A stretch of 64,000 nucleotides of DNA, from the NCBI RefSeq assembly GCF_001613795.1, contig NZ_LPVZ01000002.1:1-64000 (forward strand), given 5' to 3'. This DNA is from Thalassospira sp. MCCC 1A01148 (lineage in GTDB: Bacteria; Pseudomonadota; Alphaproteobacteria; Rhodospirillales; Thalassospiraceae). The notes under the pieces are model-generated. The model was not told where the DNA came from. It made no database searches and saw only the letters and a list, made by a program, of their open reading frames with translations. This document shows positions 18,818-27,090 of this stretch, piece by piece (positions within the stretch are counted from its first letter, which is position 1; every line of letters begins with the position of its first letter). The translations under genes were made by a program, and so were the position numbers.

Positions 18818-19423
18818 ATGACCAACATTCTGCACGTAAGCGCATCGGTAAATGGTGCAAATTCAAATTCCCGCCAGATTGCGACCAAGCTGATTGATCG
18901 TATCACGGCGGCGGATCCGTCGGCGAAAGTTGCTGAACGCGATACCAACGACACCCTGATCACCGCCCTGACCGGTGAAACCGTCGGCGCCTATTACACC
19001 CCCGAAGCAGACCGGACGGACGCCCAGAAGGAAATCATTTCCGTTTCCGACAAAATGGTTGCTGAACTTCAGGATGCCGACGTCATTGTGATCGGTGCGC
19101 CGATGTACAATTTCTCGATCCCCTCGACGCTCAAAGCCTGGGTTGACCTGATTGCACGCGTCGGTGTGACGTTCCAGTACACCGAAAATGGTCCTGTGGG
19201 TCTTCTGACCGGCAAAAAGGCCTATATCGTTGCGGCAACCGGCGGTGTCCCGGTCAACAGCCCGGCTGATTTCGCAACCCCGTACCTGAAGCAGGTTCTC
19301 GGATTTATTGGCATCTCTGATGTCGAAGTCGTCGAGGCATCCGGCTTTGCGGTCAACGCCGAAGAAGCCATGGCCCGCGCCCTTGCCAATGTCGAAGCGG
19401 CTCCGCTTCCGGTTGCGGCCTGA
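18818..19423 (+). CDS. azoR: FMN-dependent NADH-azoreductase family protein
   Basis: A flavodoxin-like-fold enzyme that uses NAD(P)H and FMN to reduce quinones or azo compounds; the natural role is usually quinone detoxification. The 201-residue product has the FMN-phosphate loop (SASVNGANSNSRQIA) at residues 8-22, GAPMYNFSIPSTLKAWVDLI near 95-115 and the ATGGVP loop near 140. AGGAG precedes the ATG. It stands alone, with its own promoter region and a terminator about 100 bases downstream. Confidence 0.9.
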   Translation: MTNILHVSASVNGANSNSRQIATKLIDRITAADPSAKVAERDTNDTLITALTGETVGAYYTPEADRTDAQKEIISVSDKMVAELQDADVIVIGAPMYNFSIPSTLKAWVDLIARVGVTFQYTENGPVGLLTGKKAYIVAATGGVPVNSPADFATPYLKQVLGFIGISDVEVVEASGFAVNAEEAMARALANVEAAPLPVAA

Positions 19424-19520
19424 GAATTCGAAAATACCAAACTCCGATACACTCCCGCCGATCAGCGAATTTCCAGATAATCCCCCCCCCTTGGTTCGCT
19501 GATTGACGGGGCTGTACGCC

Positions 19521-19555
19521 AAATGCCCGACGGTTTATCCGTTCGGGCATTTTGA
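19521..19555 (+). terminator. Terminator downstream of azoR
   Basis: AAATGCCCGA pairs with TCGGGCATTT, continued by CGG/CCG around a TTTAT loop with one bulged base. The right arm ends in a T-run (ATTTTG). Confidence 0.7.
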
Positions 19556-19626
19556 TTCTGCGGCATTTGGTACTATTGTATCTGTGCCCGTTCGGGCAGG
19601 CGCTTTGTCATTGGCAGGTGGTATAT

Positions 19627-20151
19627 TTGAAACGGTTGGCGATGTTTGCAATCTGGGGGCTGCTTGTACTGGCAGGCATTTTCGTGACCGTCCGCTTTAC
19701 CGGGCTGATCGACCACATGTTGCCTGCGGGTGATCCCCCCAATATCGCCTTCGCGCAGGACATGGATCTTCCGGATGCGCGCAATTTCTTCATAACCTGT
19801 CCGGCGGACCGGTTGCCGACAACCGAGCGTGCCATGCAAAGCCCGACCTTCAAGGCATCGGTCGCATCCCTGACCGAAGTTCTGATTGAAACCGCGCCTG
19901 ATCACGGCATGAAGCTGATGACCGATGTCGAGGGCGGCGAAGCCGGTCGGCTTTATTTCCTGGCGCGCACGCCGGTCTTTCGTTTTCCCGACTGGGTCGA
20001 GATCGAGTTGATCTTGCCAGAAACCGGGAATGACGTCTCATTCTGCCTGTTTGCCCAATCGGTTTATGGCGTTGAAGATATGGGGCAAAATGAAAAACGC
20101 ACGCGCGCCTGGCTGGCCGATGTCGAAACCCGCATGGGCCAAGGATCCTGA
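19627..20151 (+). CDS. DUF1499-like membrane-anchored protein
   Basis: A 174-residue product with one N-terminal membrane helix (LAMFAIWGLLVLAGIFVTVRF) and a soluble domain likely outside the cytoplasm. The C-terminal part (FRFPDWVEIELILPETGNDVSF, then QSVYGVEDMGQNEKRTRAWL) resembles DUF1499, whose members end in a similar 'D.G.N..R' pattern. That assignment is from memory and only moderate. I chose the TTG at 19627 because AGGTGG lies 6 bases before it; an open frame runs from 19552 and an ATG lies at 19642. Function unknown. Confidence 0.65.
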   Translation: MKRLAMFAIWGLLVLAGIFVTVRFTGLIDHMLPAGDPPNIAFAQDMDLPDARNFFITCPADRLPTTERAMQSPTFKASVASLTEVLIETAPDHGMKLMTDVEGGEAGRLYFLARTPVFRFPDWVEIELILPETGNDVSFCLFAQSVYGVEDMGQNEKRTRAWLADVETRMGQGS

Positions 20152-20336
20152 GCGGTCCTGAGCGGACCTGAGCCAGCACCAACAGGATTGATCAACCGCA
20201 GCCCTTGGTGTTTGATGTGACAAAGGGGTTATGTGCTGGACATGGACATTGATATTGACCGGGCCTCCATTCTTGCCATGGTCCCATGCCGTATTCACAC
20301 GTGACATTTCAGGACTGAGGGAATAGGTTCCGCGCC

Positions 20337-20729
20337 ATGCAATTTTCACCGTTGTTAATCGCATCCATTGCCTTGGGCGGTGCCGTTGGTGCCGTTGCGC
20401 GTTACAGTGTGTCCGTCATGATGGGCTCGGTGATGGGCTCTGGATTTCCCTGGGGAACCCTGACGGTCAATATCGTTGGTTCGTTCCTGATGGGGGTGCT
20501 GATCGAGGTTTCCGCCCTGAAACTATCCATGGGGCTTGAAATGCGCGCACTCCTTGTGACAGGTTTTCTGGGGGCGTTTACAACTTTTTCGACGTTTTCG
20601 CTGGATGCTGCGACCTTGTATGAACGGGGCAATATGGGCCTTGCGGCCCTTTATGTCATTGGTTCCGTGGTCGTCGGCATTTCGGCATTGTTTGGCGCAA
20701 TCGCGCTGGTAAGGGGTGTTCTGCAATGA
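20337..20729 (+). CDS. crcB: Fluoride channel CrcB/Fluc
   Basis: Fluc proteins are small dual-topology channels that export fluoride as dimers. The 130-residue product has four membrane helices, GGAVGAVARYSVS in helix 1, the hallmark GTLTVNIVGSFLMG in helix 2, and GFLGAFTTFSTFS with the conserved TFSTF stretch in helix 3. Length is typical. The stop overlaps the next start as ATGA, so crcB and the pseudouridine synthase gene are coupled. No fluoride-riboswitch core was recognised in the 185 bases upstream. Confidence 0.94.
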   Translation: MQFSPLLIASIALGGAVGAVARYSVSVMMGSVMGSGFPWGTLTVNIVGSFLMGVLIEVSALKLSMGLEMRALLVTGFLGAFTTFSTFSLDAATLYERGNMGLAALYVIGSVVVGISALFGAIALVRGVLQ

Positions 20730-21829
20730 GTGGTGTCACTCTGCGCAAGGTCAAGGCAGACGAAGCCGATATCAGGCTGGATCGCTGGTTCAAGCGCAAC
20801 TGCCCGGAATTCACATTTGGCCAGGTCCAGAAGTTCCTGCGTGGCGGTCAGATCCGCGTCGATGGCAAACGTGCCAAGGCCAATCAACGCGTCGAGCCTG
20901 GCCAGGAAATCCGCGTGCCGCCCGTGCCTGTCATGTCCGGTGGTGGCACCGGCCCATGGGGTGAAGATGGTTCGGGCTATAACCCGGCCGAAGTCCAGCA
21001 ACGCAAACAGGCCGGCCCCGCCAAGTCCGATGCGACCGAGGCAGAGCTGCAAGCCCTTCGTGATTCCGTTATTTTCTATGACGAGTTGGTGCTGGCGATC
21101 AACAAGCCCGCTGGCCTTGCCGTGCAGGGCGGGACCAACACCAATGTTCATGTCGATGGCATGCTTGACGCGCTTAAACTCGACAGCAAGGAACGCCCGA
21201 AGCTTGTTCACCGACTGGACAAGGATACAAGTGGCGTTTTGCTGCTGGCCCGTTCTGCCAGTGCGGCCCATGCCCTGACCAAGGCGTTCAAGGATAAATC
21301 GACCCGCAAGCTTTACTGGGCGATTGTCACCGGTGCGCCTGCGGAACGCGAAGGCATGATTGACGCACCGCTTGCCAAACTGTCGGGCAAGGGCGGCGAG
21401 AAAATGGTGATCGACGAGAAGCTTGGAAAATCTGCGCAGTCCGTCTTCCGCCAGCTGCATCGCGCCGGACGCAAGGCCGCGTGGCTTGCCCTGTCACCGC
21501 TGACCGGTCGTACCCACCAGCTGCGTGTCCACAGTCAGGCAATCGGCTGCCCGATCCTTGGGGACGGCAAATATGGCGGGTCGCAGGCCTTTATTGATGG
21601 CCTGCCCAATCAGATGCATCTGCATGCGCGCGCCATTGATTTCCCGCACCCGGTTACCGGCCATCGCGTCGTGATTGAGGCACCCGTGCCGGAGCATTTC
21701 GCCGAAACGCTCAAAAAGCTCAATTTTGATCCGAAAACGCCGACCAAATTCCTGACCCCGGAAATTCACCGCGAAAAGGAAGAAAAGCCCAAGCCAAAGG
21801 CAAAACCGTCGCGTTCGCGCAGGAAATAG
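20726..21829 (+). CDS. rluC: RluA-family 23S rRNA pseudouridine synthase (RluC-type)
   Basis: The enzyme converts uridines to pseudouridine in 23S rRNA. The 367-residue product has an N-terminal S4 domain (residues 10-65, DIRLDRWFKRNCPEFTFGQV), then the catalytic core with HRLDKDTSG, whose aspartate is D165. GRTHQLRVHSQAIGCPILGD lies further on. The C-terminus is a Lys/Pro-rich tail (KEEKPKPKAKPSRSRRK). It overlaps crcB by four bases. RluC is preferred over RluD by domain layout and synteny, but the target sites are not provable here. Confidence 0.88.
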   Translation: MSGVTLRKVKADEADIRLDRWFKRNCPEFTFGQVQKFLRGGQIRVDGKRAKANQRVEPGQEIRVPPVPVMSGGGTGPWGEDGSGYNPAEVQQRKQAGPAKSDATEAELQALRDSVIFYDELVLAINKPAGLAVQGGTNTNVHVDGMLDALKLDSKERPKLVHRLDKDTSGVLLLARSASAAHALTKAFKDKSTRKLYWAIVTGAPAEREGMIDAPLAKLSGKGGEKMVIDEKLGKSAQSVFRQLHRAGRKAAWLALSPLTGRTHQLRVHSQAIGCPILGDGKYGGSQAFIDGLPNQMHLHARAIDFPHPVTGHRVVIEAPVPEHFAETLKKLNFDPKTPTKFLTPEIHREKEEKPKPKAKPSRSRRK

Positions 21830-21858
21830 GGCCGGGCCCAAACAGCATCAAACACCGA

Positions 21859-21885
21859 AAAGCCGACGCATCGCGTCGGCTTTTT
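21859..21885 (+). terminator. Terminator after rluC
   Basis: AAAGCCGACGC and GCGTCGGCTTT pair as an 11-bp perfect stem with an ATC loop, followed by TTTTT. It lies between convergent genes and can act on both strands. Confidence 0.9.
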
Positions 21886-21923
21886 CGTCCTCCTGATCAA
21901 ACGATGTTGAAACAGAAACTGTA

Positions 21924-22190
21924 TCAGTGTGTTTTGCTGTCGAAACGCTTCATGAACGCATCATAAACCCTGTTCAAATGACGGGCATGAACCGTATTGC
22001 CGGTGCGTTCACACATTTCGGCCTGGCCTTTGATCATCACGGCAAGCTGTTTGCGGCCGCTTTTGGTATGCACCATGCACTCACCCTCCTCAAGGGCGGT
22101 GACCAGTGGAATATGCTCACATTCGGCAATGGCAAGCACTTCCTCCTCGGTGAGGTCGCTGAAGTCGATGCAATCGCGAAGCGTAAGCAT
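21924..22190 (-). CDS. Conserved hypothetical protein, 88 residues
   Basis: Not assigned to a family. The product reads MLTLRDCIDFSDLTEEEVLA and is predicted to be helical and soluble. It contains a cysteine in AECEHIPLV and CMVHTKSGRKQLAVM and ends in basic helices (HLNRVYDAFMKRFDSKTH). A strong GGAGG on the minus strand, spaced 6-7 bases before the ATG at 22190, supports translation; the frame is open up to 22286 but that part looks non-coding. It is convergent with rluC and divergent from the HAD phosphatase. Confidence 0.75.
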   Translation of the reverse strand: MLTLRDCIDFSDLTEEEVLAIAECEHIPLVTALEEGECMVHTKSGRKQLAVMIKGQAEMCERTGNTVHARHLNRVYDAFMKRFDSKTH

Positions 22191-22417
22191 GATTTGCCTC
22201 CTGTCATGTGCCCGGCCTTCTCGGCGGGGCTCGGTCGGCCAGAGGATTATTATAACGCCGATCACTGGCTCAAAGAAGTAATACAAAATTCACTTGTGGT
22301 TTCTGGTGCTTCCCGCAAAGCACAAAAACCCGCACGCAATACAACCGCGGGAGACTCGATCTTTTCGATCTGATCCATTAGTCTCCGCTTTTCCAAAATC
22401 CAGACGAAAGACCCCAC

Positions 22418-23116
22418 ATGACCAACGATCCGCTCCGACTTGTGATTTTTGACTGCGATGGCACTCTTGTCGACAGCCAGCACGCCATCGCGCATTGCAT
22501 GGATCATGCCTTTGCGCAGCACGGTCTGGATTGTCCGGGGTTGGAAAACACGCGCACGATCATTGGTCTGAGCCTGCCCGAAGCCATCACAAAGCTGGCA
22601 AGCCCGGCACGGGTTGACGATGACATCATCGCAGCCGTGACAGCGGCCTATAAAACCGCGTTCTTTACCTTGCGTCAGACGCCCGATTTTCACGAACCGC
22701 TATTCCCTGGCGTGCGCGAAGTGCTGACCGAACTCGACAGCCGCCAATGGCTGAGCGGGGTGGCAACCGGCAAGGCCCGCCGGGGGCTGGATGCTGTTTT
22801 GGCGCGCAATGAACTCGAAGGTCGGTTTGTTACCTTGCAGACCTGCGACAATCACCCGTCAAAACCCAACCCCGCGATGTTGATGGCAGCCCTTGAGGAA
22901 ACCGGGGTCGATGCGCCCAACGCGGTGATTGTCGGTGATACCAGTTATGATATCGAAATGGGCCGGGCGGCTGGCATGATCGCCATTGGGGTCGATTGGG
23001 GCTATCATGATGTTGATACGCTGCATGCCTCTGGTGCACATGCTGTCATCAGCCACTTTGATGAATTGGCTGCCGCCCTTGATACGATTTGGGAAATTGA
23101 CTGTGACGCCGCTTAA
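22418..23116 (+). CDS. HAD-superfamily phosphatase (Gph-like)
   Basis: A haloacid-dehalogenase-fold phosphatase of subfamily IA. The 232-residue product has motif I VIFDCDGTLVDSQ (nucleophile Asp in DCDGT), motif II VATGKARRG, motif III KPNP and motif IV VIVGDTSYDIEMGRAAG. Phosphoglycolate phosphatase is one option, but the substrate is not defined by the motifs. It overlaps the next gene by 14 bases. In related alphaproteobacteria a HAD gene at this place lies between rluC and the ATP12 gene. Confidence 0.88.
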   Translation: MTNDPLRLVIFDCDGTLVDSQHAIAHCMDHAFAQHGLDCPGLENTRTIIGLSLPEAITKLASPARVDDDIIAAVTAAYKTAFFTLRQTPDFHEPLFPGVREVLTELDSRQWLSGVATGKARRGLDAVLARNELEGRFVTLQTCDNHPSKPNPAMLMAALEETGVDAPNAVIVGDTSYDIEMGRAAGMIAIGVDWGYHDVDTLHASGAHAVISHFDELAAALDTIWEIDCDAA

Positions 23117-23576
23117 GAACCCCGAACTGGCCCCGATCCGTTTTGAGCTGACCCTGGCCGTCGATCCTGATGATGCGTTTACCGCTTTCACGGCGGGCTT
23201 TGGGCAATGGTGGCCGACCGACACCCATTCAATCGCCAAAAAGGACTGCATCACGGTCGAGTTCAATGAAGGTGTCGGCGGGGAAATCATCGAACGGACC
23301 AAAGGCGCCAAGGACATCCCATGGGGCCGGGTAAGAAGCTGGCAGCCTGGCGAACACCTGTCCTTTACATGGCACCCGGGCTGGAACGAGGGCGACTTTA
23401 CCCTGGTCGAGGTATCGTTTGACCTGAATGACTTCGGCCGTTGTGTCATCCGCCTTGAACACAAGGCATGGGAAAATGTCGGCGATATCGCGCCGGCTTT
23501 GCGTGAAGGTTATCTCAAGGGCTGGGAATTTGCCTTTGGCGAATGCTTTGGCGATTACCTGCGCCAACAGCGCTAG
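23103..23576 (+). CDS. SRPBCC / AHSA1-like domain protein
   Basis: A 157-residue protein of the START-like fold. The pattern FELTLAVDPDDAFTAFTAGF...WWPTDTHSI, EGVGGEIIERTKGAKDIPWG and the final LKGWEFAFGECFGDYL is typical of AHSA1 (Aha1-homology) proteins that bind hydrophobic ligands. The GTG at 23103 is chosen because GGGAAA precedes it and the domain starts just after; the longer frame from 22986 would lie wholly over the phosphatase gene. The 14-base overlap suggests coupling. Function unknown. Confidence 0.78.
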   Translation: MTPLKNPELAPIRFELTLAVDPDDAFTAFTAGFGQWWPTDTHSIAKKDCITVEFNEGVGGEIIERTKGAKDIPWGRVRSWQPGEHLSFTWHPGWNEGDFTLVEVSFDLNDFGRCVIRLEHKAWENVGDIAPALREGYLKGWEFAFGECFGDYLRQQR

Positions 23577-23600
23577 GGCCTGAACCCTGATCAGTACAGT

Positions 23601-24215
23601 TCAGTAAAGTCCGTATTCGATCAATTCACGCTGCAACTTCACCGGGTCACTGAACCAGTGGGTGATAAAGGCCAGTTCGCGGGCCTGCTGAATATTGCGT
23701 TCGTTGTCATCGATAAACAGGGTCTCGCGGGGATCAAGATTGAAGCGCGAAATCGCCAGATCAAAAATCCGCGGATCGGGTTTGGCCAGTTTTTCCTGCC
23801 CCGATACCAGTATCCCTTCGAAGTGATCCAGAAAACCAAACCGCTCCAACGCATGCGACCATGTCTCTGCCGACCAGTTGGTCAGGGCAAACAGGCGCAC
23901 CTTTTTGCGTTTTTTCAGGTCTTCAAGAACGCCCACTGTGCGATCAATCGCCCCACCCAGCATTTCCGGCCAGCGTTCCTGCCACGCTGCGATCTCGTCA
24001 TGATGCTGCGGATAGCGGTGCTGAAGGTCGGGAATGGAATTGGCAAAGCTCAGCATCCCCTGATCATGCAGGTGATTCCAGTGCGGATGGCAAACTTCAC
24101 CCAGAAAGCGCTCCATCTCTGCTTCATTCTTGAATAGCTTGCGATACAGATAACGCGGGTTCCAATCAACAAGCACACCCCCAAGATCAAAAAGAACCGT
24201 TTCAATATCGCGCAT
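23601..24215 (-). CDS. HAD-family hydrolase, YihX/haloacid-dehalogenase-like
   Basis: A 204-residue HAD-IA protein. Motif I is VLFDLGGVLVDWNPRYLYRK (FDLGGVLVD with the nucleophile Asp), motif II LFALTNWSAETW, motif III KLAKPDP and motif IV LFIDDNERNIQQARE. The GGVL form of motif I and the cap sequence match the YihX (glucose-1-phosphatase-like) and 2-haloacid dehalogenase branch; the substrate is open. The ATG at 24215 has GGAG 6 bases before it on the minus strand. The longer frame to 24434 lacks support. Confidence 0.87.
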   Translation of the reverse strand: MRDIETVLFDLGGVLVDWNPRYLYRKLFKNEAEMERFLGEVCHPHWNHLHDQGMLSFANSIPDLQHRYPQHHDEIAAWQERWPEMLGGAIDRTVGVLEDLKKRKKVRLFALTNWSAETWSHALERFGFLDHFEGILVSGQEKLAKPDPRIFDLAISRFNLDPRETLFIDDNERNIQQARELAFITHWFSDPVKLQRELIEYGLY

Positions 24216-24487
24216 GTCGTCTCCGAATGGTTGGGGCATGTATGGGGTTTGTCGGCCCTTTAAATCAGGTGCGATGCCAAGGTGCAAGCAGCCGTTATAT
24301 GAAACACCATCGCAAACATGATCCTTGGTGCGATCAGCCCCGTAAACAAACTTGAACGAAGTACCGTGGCGCGTGAAGGTATGGGAATGCCCGATGACGG
24401 GATTGTCATTTGCCAACCGGGCGTGCTGTCGCAAACAATGTTAATTGGGGATATCCCCTGAAAACAGGCATAAGAGGAGGCTAGAAC

Positions 24488-25312
24488 ATGTGTACGCTTG
24501 ACGGATGTGGCTCCCACGAACATCTCGGTCCGCCGCCCAAGGCGACTGACGAACAACGCAGACTGTTTCTCAAAGGGGCCGCTGCCCTGCCTTTGGCTGT
24601 TGTTCTCGCCGACCCGATGCTTGCCCATGCAGCAGGCCACGGGCTTGATAAGGTAACCATCACCACGCCTGAAGGCGACGAAATGGTTGCCGAAATCGCC
24701 ATGCCGCACACCCTTCCGGCCCCGACCGTCATTCTGATCCATGAATGGTGGGGGTTGAATGACCATATTCGTGCGGTTGCTGCCGAATATGCCAAGCAGG
24801 GCTATATCGCCCTTGCGGTTGACCTTTATGGCGAACCGCCCGCGACGACACCTGATGGTGCGCGTGCGCTGATGTCTTCGATGGATCCGGTGGTTGCGAC
24901 CCGCAAGCTGCAATCTTCTGTCGAATTCCTGCGCGGTCACAAGGATTCAACTGGCAAGGTCGGCTCTGTTGGCTGGTGCTTTGGTGGTGGCTGGTCGCTG
25001 AATACCGCCCTTGCAACCGATATTGATGCGGCTGTGATCTATTACGGCAACGTCAACAAGACCCCGGAACAGGTCGCAACGCTCAGCGCGCCGATCATGG
25101 GGCATTTCGGCACCCTTGATAAAAACATCAACAAGGAAATGGTCGACGGGTTTGAACGCTCTTTGCGGATTGCTGGCAAGACCGACTACGAGTTCTTCTG
25201 GTATGACGCCGATCACGCGTTTGCCAACCCGACCGGCGGTCGCTATGACAGCGAAGACGCCATGCTGGCATGGAACCGCACCATGGCCTTCTTTGACGAA
25301 CATCTAAGCTAA
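24488..25312 (+). CDS. Dienelactone hydrolase family protein with Tat signal
   Basis: An alpha/beta hydrolase of the dienelactone hydrolase family. A twin-arginine signal (QRRLFLKGAAALPLAVV, RR at residues 24-25) suggests folded export to the periplasm. Mature-part motifs are HEWWGLND (E86), GWCFGGGWS with nucleophile C164, a likely D211 and H243 (DADHAFANP), giving the Cys-Asp-His triad of the family. Ahead of the signal is a short Cys/His segment (MCTLDGCGSHEH). AGAGGAGG precedes the ATG. The true substrate is unknown. Confidence 0.88.
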   Translation: MCTLDGCGSHEHLGPPPKATDEQRRLFLKGAAALPLAVVLADPMLAHAAGHGLDKVTITTPEGDEMVAEIAMPHTLPAPTVILIHEWWGLNDHIRAVAAEYAKQGYIALAVDLYGEPPATTPDGARALMSSMDPVVATRKLQSSVEFLRGHKDSTGKVGSVGWCFGGGWSLNTALATDIDAAVIYYGNVNKTPEQVATLSAPIMGHFGTLDKNINKEMVDGFERSLRIAGKTDYEFFWYDADHAFANPTGGRYDSEDAMLAWNRTMAFFDEHLS

Positions 25313-25333
25313 CCATCGCCAATGGTACGATGA

Positions 25334-25365
25334 AAAAAGGCCGGGACTTCCCGGCCTTTTTATTT
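25334..25365 (+). terminator. Terminator between convergent hydrolase and ABC permease genes
   Basis: AAAAAGGCCGGG and CCCGGCCTTTTT form a 12-bp perfect stem around ACTT. T-runs on both strands make it bidirectional. Confidence 0.9.
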
Positions 25366-25390
25366 GTCTGATGATTGGTCCAAATGGGGC

Positions 25391-26161
25391 TTAGTTCGTT
25401 GGATTTCCGCGATTTGCCCATTTGGTCGACCGGCGTTCGATGACGTTGAAGATTTCGTACATCGCAATGCCCATCACCGCGATCACCAGCAACCCGGCAA
25501 ACACCAGCGGCATGTTGAATTTCGACGACGCCGACAGCATCAGATAACCAACGCCAACGTTCGACGCCACGGTTTCCGAAATCACCGAGCCGACAAAGGC
25601 CAGCGTGATCGCGACTTTAAGGGACGCAAAGAAATACGGCATCGCCCGCGGGAATCCGACCTTGATCAGGATGTCACGACGGGTCGCACCTAGCGATCGC
25701 AGAACATCGCGCAACTCCGGCTCCAGGGTCGCAAGGCCGGTGGCAACATTGACCACAATCGGGAAGAACGAAATCAGGAATGCCGTGATAATTGCCGGTA
25801 CGGTGCCGATGCCAAACCACATGACCAGAACCGGGACAAGGGCCACTTTCGGCACAGAGTTAAAACCAACCAAAAGCGGGTTGGCCGCATCATAGATCGC
25901 CCGGCTTGATCCGACCAGCGCGCCCAGCACCACACCGAACACCACGGCAATGGCAAAGCCCGCCAGCGTGGTATACAGCGTGTGATAGGCATGCATCCAG
26001 ATCGCTTCATGGAACTGCCAGCCGACAATGATGCTTTCAGACGGGGTCGGCAGGACATAGGGCGGAATGTTGAAAATCCGCACAATCAGTTCCCACAGCA
26101 CGAAAAGCCCGATGGCGCTAAGCCACGGTGTTGCTTTGCGAAGGTTCAATTTCTTTTTCAT
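25391..26161 (-). CDS. ABC transporter permease (NitT/TauT type)
   Basis: The membrane subunit of an importer of the nitrate/sulfonate/taurine/pyrimidine class. The 256-residue product has about six membrane helices and the EAA loop (EPELRDVLRSLGATRRDILIKVGFPRAMPYF), which docks to the ATPase. The start MKKKLNLRKATPW at 26161 follows the ATPase stop by 16 bases; the frame is open to 26296 over the ATPase gene, which is unlikely to be used. It is the last gene of an SBP-ATPase-permease set on the minus strand. Confidence 0.9.
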   Translation of the reverse strand: MKKKLNLRKATPWLSAIGLFVLWELIVRIFNIPPYVLPTPSESIIVGWQFHEAIWMHAYHTLYTTLAGFAIAVVFGVVLGALVGSSRAIYDAANPLLVGFNSVPKVALVPVLVMWFGIGTVPAIITAFLISFFPIVVNVATGLATLEPELRDVLRSLGATRRDILIKVGFPRAMPYFFASLKVAITLAFVGSVISETVASNVGVGYLMLSASSKFNMPLVFAGLLVIAVMGIAMYEIFNVIERRSTKWANRGNPTN

Positions 26162-26177
26162 GATATCGCCAGCCCCC

Positions 26178-26963
26178 TCAAGATTCTCGCACGTCACGAA
26201 TGTGACTGCGCAATTCGTGGACAAGATCGGTGAAAGGCTGGGTAAAGGTGGTTTCCTGATCGCGTGGGCGGGGCAGGGTGTTTTCACGTTCCACAAGGAT
26301 TTTACCCGGGCGTTTGGACATCACATAGATGGTATCGGCAAGATAGGCCGCCTCACGCAAATCATGGGTGACCAGAATAACCGTGAACGGCTTGATCATC
26401 CAAAGGTTCTGCAAAATGTCCCAAAGCTCTTCGCGGGTAAAGGCATCCAGCGCACCGAACGGTTCATCCAGCATCAGAAGATCCGGCTCATGGATCAGCG
26501 ACCGACACAATGACGCACGTTGCTGCATGCCCCCTGAAAGCTCCCACGGGTATTTGTCTTCGTGGCCTTCAAGCCCGACAGTCGCCAGAAGTTTGCGTGC
26601 GCGTTCTTCATACTCCGCGCGATGCTTGCGCAGGCGATGGCGATGCGGTTTGACGATTTCCATCGGCAGCAGGACGTTATCAAGGGTCGTGCGCCACGGC
26701 AAAAGGGTCGGGTTCTGAAACGCCATGCCAACAATCTTGAGCGGCCCGGAAACCTCCTTGCCATCGACAATCACATTGCCTTCAGTTGGCGGCATCAGGC
26801 CCGAAACCAGTTTCATCAACGATGATTTGCCACACCCCGACGGACCCACAACGGCGATAAACTCGCCCTTGTCGATCTTCATGTTGGTGGTATCAAGCGC
26901 CAGTTCATCGCCTTCACTATAGCGAAGCTTGACGTCATTGAGTTCGACGAAGCTATTGGACAC
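26178..26963 (-). CDS. ABC transporter ATP-binding protein (SsuB/TauB type)
   Basis: The cytoplasmic ATPase of the importer. The 261-residue product has Walker A GPSGCGKSS at about residue 40, the Q-loop AFQNPTLLPWRTTLDNV, signature LSGGMQQR, Walker B LLMLDEPFGALD and the H-loop VTHDLREAAYLAD. The PWRTTLDNV form of the Q-loop is typical of the nitrate/sulfonate/taurine subfamily. A minus-strand terminator separates it from the binding-protein gene upstream. Confidence 0.93.
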   Translation of the reverse strand: MSNSFVELNDVKLRYSEGDELALDTTNMKIDKGEFIAVVGPSGCGKSSLMKLVSGLMPPTEGNVIVDGKEVSGPLKIVGMAFQNPTLLPWRTTLDNVLLPMEIVKPHRHRLRKHRAEYEERARKLLATVGLEGHEDKYPWELSGGMQQRASLCRSLIHEPDLLMLDEPFGALDAFTREELWDILQNLWMIKPFTVILVTHDLREAAYLADTIYVMSKRPGKILVERENTLPRPRDQETTFTQPFTDLVHELRSHIRDVRES

Positions 26964-27042
26964 TGCAGTTATTCCCCCTGCTTGGCCTGGGCCCTGACCC
27001 TGGGTCGGGACCCTGTATCTTTATTCTTTTTGCGGGCAGATG

Positions 27043-27080
27043 AAAAAACGGGGCAGCCGGAAATTCCGACTGCCCCGTTT
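27043..27080 (-). terminator. Terminator inside the ABC importer operon
   Basis: On the minus strand AAACGGGGCAG pairs with CTGCCCCGTTT (11 bp, extended by an inner CGG/CCG), followed by TTTTTTC. It lies 10 bases after the binding-protein stop and before the ATPase gene, so it likely lets only part of the transcripts reach the ATPase and permease genes. Confidence 0.85.
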
Positions 27081-27090
27081 CCCAAAATGA

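Noticed and set aside
20152..20336. Possible fluoride riboswitch before crcB
   Set aside because: The conserved core of the crcB motif could not be found in this spacer.
21927..22373. 148-codon plus-strand frame opposite the small hypothetical gene at 21924-22190
   Set aside because: The minus-strand frame has a strong GGAGG start and better amino-acid composition; the plus frame has no start signal.
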